This document shows, piece after piece, positions 1 to 4,399 of a stretch of 8,483 nt of DNA; position 1 is the stretch's first letter, and each line of letters opens with the position of its first letter. Origin of the DNA: CALCCV01 sp964388665 (GTDB lineage Bacteria; Bdellovibrionota; Bdellovibrionia; Bdellovibrionales; Bdellovibrionaceae). A program made the translations under genes and the position numbers. The DNA is taken from the NCBI GenBank assembly GCA_964388665.1, contig CAYMBJ010000119.1, positions 1 to 8,483 of the forward strand, read 5' to 3'. The notes under the pieces were generated by a model that made no database searches, was not told where the DNA came from, and worked only from the letters and a program-made list of their open reading frames with translations.

Positions 1-177
1 AAAAACTGGCGTCAGCAGTATGAAACGACTGTCCGTTTTTTTGGGGGAAGATCACAGACGTACTTCGGCCTTTTTAGTCCTCAGGGCGTCGGTTTTGTAG
101 CAAAAATCTGCTCAAAAATAAAGCTTACATTTCAGATGGTCCCGGCTGCGCCGGGGTGGGCGTTAGTACGCACCTAA
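1..177 (+). CDS. possible 3' end of a gene cut by the window edge, product unknown
   Basis: Reading frame 1 is open from the first base to a TAA at 175-177, giving 58 codons with no start in view. The peptide ends in VPAAPGWALVRT and has a plausible mixed composition (an aromatic and glycine-rich stretch FFGGRSQTYFGLF, then a KICSKIKLTF segment), but I recognise no family. Frame 2 is also open for about 110 bases, so an open frame here is only weak evidence. A gene ending at 177 would place the first 214-bp repeat just downstream of a stop codon, as the second copy is. It could equally be chance, since 58 stop-free codons are not rare at this base composition. Confidence 0.3.
   Translation, partial: KNWRQQYETTVRFFGGRSQTYFGLFSPQGVGFVAKICSKIKLTFQMVPAAPGWALVRT
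141..155. other. small GC-rich perfect hairpin
   Basis: CCCGGC at 141-146 pairs with GCCGGG at 150-155 around a TGC loop. A second imperfect stem follows at about 156-174 (GGTG-GCG with CGCACC). No T-run follows, so this is not a standard intrinsic terminator. It lies inside the possible gene end at 1-177, where it may simply be coding sequence. Confidence 0.3.
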
Positions 178-236
178 AAACAATATAACAAAATCAAAGG
201 AAGTTGACTTCAATCTCAATGTGGACCTAAATATGC

Positions 237-450
237 CAATCACCGCTCGGTCAATAGTGAGAGGACGGAATCCGGGGTCACGGACTCAATGTTTTGGACA
301 TGAGTCCCCGCATGAAAATTGCTACAGATTCTTTGGGCGAGGCGAAGACCAGAAGGCCCGAAGTGGAACGCCACAAATGACGAGATGAGCACGTCACCAT
401 ATGTTCCCATGAAAGTTGATAAGTCCCTATATGGGCTAAGTAGTGGTGCG
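237..450. repeat. 214-bp direct repeat, copy 1
   Basis: This segment recurs at 1767-1980 with no gaps and only four substitutions (241 C/G, 269 A/G, 355 G/A, 405 T/C). Identity stops abruptly on both sides. Inside is a hairpin with GGACTCA at 281-287 and TGAGTCC at 300-306, which can extend by two pairs past a bulged A. It has no obvious terminal inverted repeats and no transposase. A 56-residue frame can be read across it on the minus strand, but both differences between the copies that fall in that frame change the amino acid (E/G and L/F), which argues against coding. It may be a non-autonomous element, a recombination site or a transcribed RNA element; I cannot name its family. Confidence 0.85.
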
Positions 451-497
451 CGGACAACGGCTTTTTTTTGCGCGCCAGTATTTGCACGGGTAAACTA

Positions 498-511
498 TTT
501 CGGCGCCGAAA
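498..511. promoter_or_regulatory. 14-bp perfect palindrome, candidate operator
   Basis: TTTCGGCGCCGAAA is a perfect dyad. It ends 7 bases before the -35 box at 519 and is centred roughly 50 bases upstream of the predicted transcription start of the ATPase gene. The geometry fits a dimeric regulator of that promoter. No regulator gene is visible in the window, so the role is inferred from symmetry and position only. Confidence 0.45.
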
Positions 512-518
512 ATGATCC

Positions 519-547
519 TTGACTAATTTTGGATTAAATCCTAAAAT
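519..547 (+). promoter_or_regulatory. sigma70-type promoter for the ATPase gene, leaderless start
   Basis: TTGACT at 519-524 (5 of 6 to consensus) is followed by exactly 17 bases and TAAAAT at 542-547 (5 of 6). Transcription would begin at about 554-556, at or within two bases of the ATG at 556. No Shine-Dalgarno sequence precedes that ATG, and an in-frame TAG at 547-549 blocks any longer start. The message is therefore probably leaderless. Confidence 0.7.
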
Positions 548-555
548 AGCCAAGT

Positions 556-1752
556 ATGTGGTTTAAAAGGGATTTTGATCCAAAATTGAGCGCAAGTGGA
601 GCGCTTCCCCTAAAAATTTTGAAGGGGCCAAGGCAGGTTGGCAAAACCTCTCTTTTGGAAATGATGGGCACTCACAAGGTGATCTATTTTGATGACGCCA
701 GCACTCGCCATGCGGCTCAAAGCAATCCGCGATTTTTTTTGGATCAAATGGGAAATCGCCTTATTCTTGATGAAGCCCCACTTGTGCCAGAAATTTTTTC
801 TGAATTAAAACGGCGGGTCGATTCAGAGCGAAGAGAAAGTCGGCAGGCAGAAGTATCACCAGAGAATCAAATTGATATCTGGATCACCGGTTCAAACCAA
901 ACACTTCTGCAGAAAAATGTACGGGAATCGCTTTCTGGGCGCGCAAGTTATTTTGATCTCAATTCTTTGTCGATCCATGAGTTGGGGAGATGGGATCTTG
1001 CCACCTATGCCCTGAAGGGCGGGTGGCCTGAACTTCATAAAAATGCTGATCTCAATGTTTCACAGTATCTGAATGATCTCATCGCCACCTTTATTGAAAA
1101 AGACATTGTCAGCGCCGCCGGTATAGAGAAGAGATCTGCCTTTAGTAAATCTTTGTATTTAATTGCGGGGAGATTAGCGCAGTTATTTAATGCTTCTGAT
1201 ATTGCGACGAACGTGGGGGTTGATGTAACAACGCTGCAGTCTTGGGTTTCCATATTGGAGCAAAATGGTATTTTGCGCCGCTTAGATACCTTTGCAACAA
1301 ACTTGAATCAGCGTTTGATTAAATCTCCTAAGTTGTATTTTGAAGACTGTGGCCTTGCGATGCGACTCCAGGGTTGGACTGAGTTTCAACCACTGTTCAC
1401 TAGTCCAATGATTGGCCATCTTGTCGAGAACATCGCTTTGGGCGAAATAACGAGATTTTTTACGAATCGAGCCGCACATCCCAATCTGCATTTTGTGCGA
1501 TCCAAAGAAAAAGTCGAAGTTGATTTCTTAGTTGGACTCCCCAACAATCGATACATTGCCTGCGAAGTGAAGAACACTCCTCAAGACTTTGAAAAAAAAC
1601 AGCTTCAGTTGCTGCTGAGCCTAGGAATCCCGATTCAGGATCGCTGGGTCTTATCCCCACAACTGGGTTCGCAAATTGAAAACGTCAAATTTGAAAACAG
1701 TCGCGTTGTGGCCTTTGATCAGATTTGGCATGAGCTCAGTGAAGTTTGGTAA
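556..1752 (+). CDS. AAA ATPase of the AAA_14/DUF4143 type
   Basis: A 398-residue cytoplasmic ATPase with the family's motif order. The Walker A is GPRQVGKT at 24-31 and the Walker B is LILDEAP at 69-75. TGSN at 111-114 is the sensor region and SLSGRA at 125-130 the usual arginine-containing motif. GGWPEL at 155-160 and EKDIV at 181-185 follow, then a winged-helix-like segment at about 204-243. SPKLYFEDCGLAMRL at 257-271 and GHLVEN at 287-292 mark the C-terminal DUF4143 region. EVDFLV with D323, followed by E337-V-K339, resembles the active-site pattern of PD-(D/E)xK nucleases. All ATPase residues look intact and the length is normal. The family is widespread in bacteria and archaea, often on accessory DNA, but its cellular role is not established. 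Start: ATG 556, forced by a TAG just upstream. It has its own promoter, stands alone and is flanked by two direct repeats, so it looks like an accessory insertion. The motif assignment is firm; any nuclease activity is inferred. Confidence 0.93.
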   Translation: MWFKRDFDPKLSASGALPLKILKGPRQVGKTSLLEMMGTHKVIYFDDASTRHAAQSNPRFFLDQMGNRLILDEAPLVPEIFSELKRRVDSERRESRQAEVSPENQIDIWITGSNQTLLQKNVRESLSGRASYFDLNSLSIHELGRWDLATYALKGGWPELHKNADLNVSQYLNDLIATFIEKDIVSAAGIEKRSAFSKSLYLIAGRLAQLFNASDIATNVGVDVTTLQSWVSILEQNGILRRLDTFATNLNQRLIKSPKLYFEDCGLAMRLQGWTEFQPLFTSPMIGHLVENIALGEITRFFTNRAAHPNLHFVRSKEKVEVDFLVGLPNNRYIACEVKNTPQDFEKKQLQLLLSLGIPIQDRWVLSPQLGSQIENVKFENSRVVAFDQIWHELSEVW

Positions 1753-1766
1753 ATCGCGGAAATCTA

Positions 1767-1980
1767 CAATGACCGCTCGGTCAATAGTGAGAGGACGGGA
1801 TCCGGGGTCACGGACTCAATGTTTTGGACATGAGTCCCCGCATGAAAATTGCTACAGATTCTTTGGGCGAGGCGAAGACCAGAAAGCCCGAAGTGGAACG
1901 CCACAAATGACGAGATGAGCACGTCACCATATGTCCCCATGAAAGTTGATAAGTCCCTATATGGGCTAAGTAGTGGTGCG
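1767..1980. repeat. 214-bp direct repeat, copy 2
   Basis: Second copy of the 237-450 repeat (210 of 214 identical, same orientation), beginning 14 bases after the ATPase stop codon, so it would lie in that gene's 3' untranslated RNA. Near its left end the dyad TGACCG-CT-CGGTCA is complete at 1770-1783; copy 1 has lost one symmetric base (C at 241). The right edge at 1980 runs straight into two hairpins and a terminator that copy 1 lacks. Copy 2 plus these hairpins may therefore be the original locus, with copy 1 and the ATPase as the later addition, but the reverse is not excluded. Confidence 0.85.
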
Positions 1981-1986
1981 GAGAGG

Positions 1987-2008
1987 GGCCTGGGGTAACA
2001 ACCAGGCC
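1987..2008 (+). other. RNA hairpin downstream of the repeat
   Basis: GGCCTGG at 1987-1993 pairs perfectly with CCAGGCC at 2002-2008 around an 8-base loop. It sits just after the second repeat and 10 bases before the terminator hairpin. Together they form a two-stem 3' tail on any transcript from the ATPase gene or from the repeat itself. Confidence 0.5.
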
Positions 2009-2018
2009 TACTCGGTAT

Positions 2019-2047
2019 AACCACCGATGCATCTGGTGGTTTTTTTT
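2019..2047 (+). terminator. intrinsic terminator
   Basis: AACCACC at 2019-2025 pairs with GGTGGTT at 2035-2041, followed directly by a run of T to 2047. This is the standard rho-independent layout. It would end ATPase transcripts about 290 bases past the stop codon, after the second repeat, and insulate the gene starting at 2172. Confidence 0.8.
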
Positions 2048-2057
2048 GTGGGTTTTA

Positions 2058-2085
2058 CAATTTTGTAGAAAATCACGCAAAATTG
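2058..2085. promoter_or_regulatory. 8-bp inverted repeat, candidate operator near the metallopeptidase promoter
   Basis: CAATTTTG at 2058-2065 and CAAAATTG at 2078-2085 are perfect inverted copies 12 bases apart. The right arm overlaps a possible -35 box, TTGGTA at 2083-2088, with AATAAT at 2108-2113 as a possible -10. That spacing is 19 bases, which is long, so the promoter is uncertain. The AT-rich arms would make a weak RNA stem, so a protein-binding dyad is more likely than a terminator. Confidence 0.35.
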
Positions 2086-2171
2086 GTAGAAATTCATTCC
2101 CTTAGGCAATAATTAAAGTGACAGAAATGTTCACGATGGACTGTGAACTACAAAAGTCGATTGGAGAGCAA

Positions 2172-2846
2172 ATGCTAAAAAGTATTACCGGAATTTTGAT
2201 TCTATTAATTTCCTCTCTCACATTCGCCTCCGAGCCGGCCACCCCCAAATTGTTTTTTGAATACAGTTGGCTTTATGACCAAAACTGCGCTGTCACCGAA
2301 GAAAGGAAGATCGAACCTGCATGGGCATCTGAAGCGATAGAGAAAACGCAAAACTTTACTGACCTTTGGGAAAAAAACGGCCCTATTTTCTTTGGGAAAG
2401 TATTTGAAATTTTTGGGTCCGGTTTTTCAAGAAGAGAGCTAACGGCCACACTTTCAGTTTGTCCAGCGCCTTCATACAGCAATCCCCTTGTGTTAAATGT
2501 TACACGTTTTCTGAAGTCTTACATGCAAGAAAAGCCAGTTCGGTCCGATGATTCTTTTGCAGACCTTGTATTTCATGAACTCCTGCACACTTGGGTGAGT
2601 GAAAATGTTAACTTCCCTACACCTCTCTATACCAAGTATCAAAATGAAGAACGTGTTGTTAGAAGCCATCTCCACCTGATGGCCCTGCAAAAGTACATCT
2701 ACACTGCCCTGAATAGAGATGATCTTGTGAGAATGATTGATCGGCAGTACTCGAACATGCCAGTGCCCGCATACAATAGAGCTTGGAAGATCGTCACGGA
2801 GATCGAAGGAGTCGAACTCTTCATCGAGGAAGTAAAATCTAAATAA
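2172..2846 (+). CDS. exported putative zinc metallopeptidase (HELLH motif)
   Basis: A 224-residue protein. Residues 1-19 form a signal peptide (K3, then a hydrophobic GILILLISSLTF core, cleavage probably near A19). The mature part carries HELLH at 135-139, the HEXXH signature in which two histidines bind zinc and the glutamate activates water. E159 lies 20 residues after the second histidine, the same spacing as the third zinc ligand of thermolysin-like gluzincins; E160 or H166/H168 are alternatives. C39 and C97, the only cysteines in the mature part, could form a disulfide. Start: ATG 2172 has GGAG at 2163-2166 and begins the signal peptide; a GTG 54 bases upstream has no ribosome site and would bury it. 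I recognise no specific family, so substrate and peptidase activity are unproven. It is monocistronic, with a terminator upstream and a convergent neighbour downstream. Confidence 0.8.
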   Translation: MLKSITGILILLISSLTFASEPATPKLFFEYSWLYDQNCAVTEERKIEPAWASEAIEKTQNFTDLWEKNGPIFFGKVFEIFGSGFSRRELTATLSVCPAPSYSNPLVLNVTRFLKSYMQEKPVRSDDSFADLVFHELLHTWVSENVNFPTPLYTKYQNEERVVRSHLHLMALQKYIYTALNRDDLVRMIDRQYSNMPVPAYNRAWKIVTEIEGVELFIEEVKSK

Positions 2847-3253
2847 TTTTGGGACCAAATGACAGATTGCACCCAGTGAGTTTTATCGTGCGAAAGAAAT
2901 GATCTTAGATCAGTCTTATTAGTGAATCTAGCAGCCGCTTGGGAGACTGGCACGCGATAGACGTGGTGCTAAACAGATGACAATTCATTCTTTGCGTCAG
3001 TTCTAAATCTAGGCTCGCAGTTGTATTGGATGCGGCACCTTTTACAAAATTTCCTGATTGAATTTGTGATGCCGTTTGTAGGCTATTAGGAGCGATCAAT
3101 GTGGATCCATCTTCTATCCAATCGGAGCGAATACAAATGAGTGGGCGCACCTTAGCAAAGACTGTGAATAGATCTGTATTGGGAGCTATAAATGACTACC
3201 GCAATCAACTAGAAATAAGAGTCCATCTTAACCGACTAGGGCATGTTTGCATC
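2847..3253. other. gap between convergent genes, no confident gene
   Basis: These 407 bases separate two genes that face each other. I see no strong terminator for either. A short odd palindrome (TGATCT-T-AGATCA) lies at 2900-2912. The only coding-like signal is the minus-strand open frame at 2905-3195 listed separately. A plus-strand frame starting at GTG 3101 has an AGGAG at 3088-3092, but it runs about 100 bases into the 3' end of the opposite gene and has no recognisable content. Confidence 0.6.
2905..3195 (-). pseudogene. possible gene remnant or small unrecognised gene
   Basis: On the minus strand a frame is open from 3195 to a TAA at 2905-2907, about 96 codons. It reads like ordinary protein (for example VRPLICIRSDWIEDGSTLIAPNSL). 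No ATG lies near its beginning; the first usable start is GTG at 3150, with no ribosome site. A stop in the same frame at 3196-3198 cuts it off from anything upstream. It lies downstream of the 3254-4054 gene on the same strand but is not a simple frameshifted continuation of it, because several stops intervene. It could be the decayed end of a lost gene, or chance. Confidence 0.25.
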
Positions 3254-4054
3254 CTAAGGACAGATGCCGCCGGCACACTGAGAGAAACGATCGGAGTAAC
3301 CAATCAATTCAGCTTCACTTACTCCAGGAAGAGTGGATTTCATCACAGGTTTGGTTAAAAAATTAAAATCTGATTCGCGGATAAAACTCGCTGTGTGAAA
3401 CTCGATTTTGCTTTTGCCGTTTCCAATGTCATAGATCAAAAATAAAAAGTAGACCTTTTCCATATACAAATTGAAATCACTGATCTCTTGGGCGATCACA
3501 CGAACCGGTGGCTGCGACTGTGCATTTGGATTGGTGTCTGCACACCCAGACGAGAGCTTTTGAATATCGATAACAGATTCTTGATCCACAATGGAAAGTT
3601 CCGACCAATCCCGAATTAACATCTTTGTTGTAGAAGAAACTGCGCTTACGAATCCAGAGGCCGCTTTTGTGGCTGCATACACATACTCACCTGGCCGAGA
3701 GCTGAGTTCTTTCACTCTGTAGTTATTGCGTCCTAAAAGGTAGTGCGTGTTCCTGATATTTTGAAAGAAATCAATATCCAACGCCTCTATGGGAATTGGC
3801 AAATCATAGGATCCGCGTCCTGCAAATACAAGTTTCGAAGCAACGTCGCCTCTTGACTGATTGATGCTCGCGAGCTCCTTCTTCAAAGTCTCTGTCTCGG
3901 AATTTAAACTGACAAAACTATAGCCGAACTTTAAATTGTGTCTTAAGGCCGGAGAGTTGCCTTTTGTGAGAGGTATATGGCACTGTCTCTGTGAGTAGCT
4001 GCTTTCGCAGAAGCCAAACAAAACCAAAAGCACGGGAATGATAGAAATCCTCAT
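3254..4054 (-). CDS. exported protein of unknown function, four cysteines in the mature part
   Basis: A 266-residue protein whose first 21 residues form a signal peptide: R2, a hydrophobic IIPVLLVLFGF core and a likely signal peptidase I site after SYS (residue 21). C16 lies in the leader, but the preceding residues (FGF) do not make a lipobox, so it is probably soluble and periplasmic or secreted rather than a lipoprotein. The mature part has cysteines at 25, 171, 260 and 265, which could give two disulfides, the last pair closing the tail CAGGIC. I recognise no domain. The start at 4054 is well supported by GGAGG four bases upstream, and an extended -10 promoter lies at 4091-4096. It is divergent from tamA and convergent with the peptidase gene, so it is probably transcribed alone. 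Export is confidently predicted; the role is unknown. Confidence 0.8.
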   Translation of the reverse strand: MRISIIPVLLVLFGFCESSYSQRQCHIPLTKGNSPALRHNLKFGYSFVSLNSETETLKKELASINQSRGDVASKLVFAGRGSYDLPIPIEALDIDFFQNIRNTHYLLGRNNYRVKELSSRPGEYVYAATKAASGFVSAVSSTTKMLIRDWSELSIVDQESVIDIQKLSSGCADTNPNAQSQPPVRVIAQEISDFNLYMEKVYFLFLIYDIGNGKSKIEFHTASFIRESDFNFLTKPVMKSTLPGVSEAELIGYSDRFSQCAGGICP

Positions 4055-4090
4055 ACAGCCTCCAAAAAAAGGTAGATAGATAAAGACCGG

Positions 4091-4134
4091 ATTGTATCAA
4101 ATCAGAGGCAATTTCACGATCATTACTATCGTGA
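4091..4134 (-). promoter_or_regulatory. extended -10 promoter overlapped by an inverted repeat
   Basis: On the minus strand TGA-TACAAT (the -10 hexamer occupies 4091-4096) is an extended -10 element, placing the transcript start about 30 bases before the ATG at 4054. The -35 position (about 4114-4119) is poor but lies inside a perfect dyad, TCACGAT at 4114-4120 and ATCGTGA at 4128-4134. A regulator bound there would touch the -35 region. An extended -10 promoter commonly tolerates a weak -35 box. Confidence 0.5.
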
Positions 4135-4269
4135 GGAGTGATTTCTAGAAAACTTTATATTCCGGGTGTCAACGGATCAGGCACCTCGCCTCGAGGCTCT
4201 TATGGCCTCCTGAATAAAGTGGCAATGTCAATTGTCACCAAATAAAGAGTTTCTACTTGCTCACTCCTC
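4133..4269. other. distant complementary 9-mers and a palindrome in the tamA upstream region
   Basis: GAGGAGTGA at 4133-4141 is perfectly complementary to TCACTCCTC at 4261-4269, 119 bases apart and ending about 22 bases before the tamA ATG. Between them lies the 10-bp palindrome GCCTCGAGGC at 4188-4197, and GAGGC at 4193-4197 can also pair with GCCTC at 4205-4209. TATATT at 4157-4162 is a possible -10 for tamA without a good -35. If the transcript began upstream of 4133 the 9-mers could close a leader structure; from 4169 or later they could not. I see no confident tamA promoter. Confidence 0.25.
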
Positions 4270-4291
4270 GTCATCATGCCAAATCAAAGCT

Positions 4292-4399
4292 ATGCGCCTT
4301 TGCTCCTTTGATTTTAGATCTATTGTTGCGGCTCTTGTATTTTTTTTTTGCCAATCACGTCTTATGCGGCAACTCAGGATTTCTGTGATATCCACCTAG
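4292..4399 (+). other. tamA start and signal peptide, out of frame with the mature protein
   Basis: ATG 4292 opens a 35-codon frame that begins MRLCSFDFRSIVAALVFFF, a good signal-peptide n- and h-region, then crosses the T10 run at 4340-4349 and ends at TAG 4397-4399. The TamA body is in the next frame. If the T run held 11 bases, or if the ribosome or polymerase slipped by one, the sequence would continue ...VFFFLPITSYAA-TQDF, completing the h-region and a good cleavage site after SYAA. No clear Shine-Dalgarno precedes ATG 4292. A weak stem, TTGCC at 4348-4352 with GGCAA at 4368-4372, follows the T run. Confidence 0.65.

Noticed and set aside
451..479. Terminator after repeat copy 1 (T8 at 462-469)
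   Set aside because: The possible stem GGTGCGC/GCGCGCC encloses the T-run instead of preceding it, so the geometry is wrong for an intrinsic terminator on the plus strand.
278..553. Minus-strand 91-residue frame across repeat copy 1, with a matching frame across copy 2 (1808-2080)
   Set aside because: The shared part is simply the repeat. Both copy differences inside it change the amino acid, the N-termini differ because they lie in unrelated flanks, and neither has a ribosome site.
237..1980. Integron cassette array with attC sites
   Set aside because: The repeats are longer than typical attC sites and show no GTTRRRY or RYYYAAC core boxes at their ends. No integrase is present in the window.
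237..1980. Composite transposon or insertion sequence pair
   Set aside because: The 214-bp repeats encode no transposase and show no terminal inverted repeats. No target-site duplication around the whole unit could be identified.
237..1980. CRISPR array
   Set aside because: There are only two copies, each over 200 bp, with a 1.3-kb gene-bearing interval.
3101..3358. Plus-strand 85-residue frame with GTG start and an AGGAG upstream
   Set aside because: It overlaps the 3' end of the well-supported opposite-strand gene by about 100 bases, has no recognisable content, and the AGGAG may be chance.
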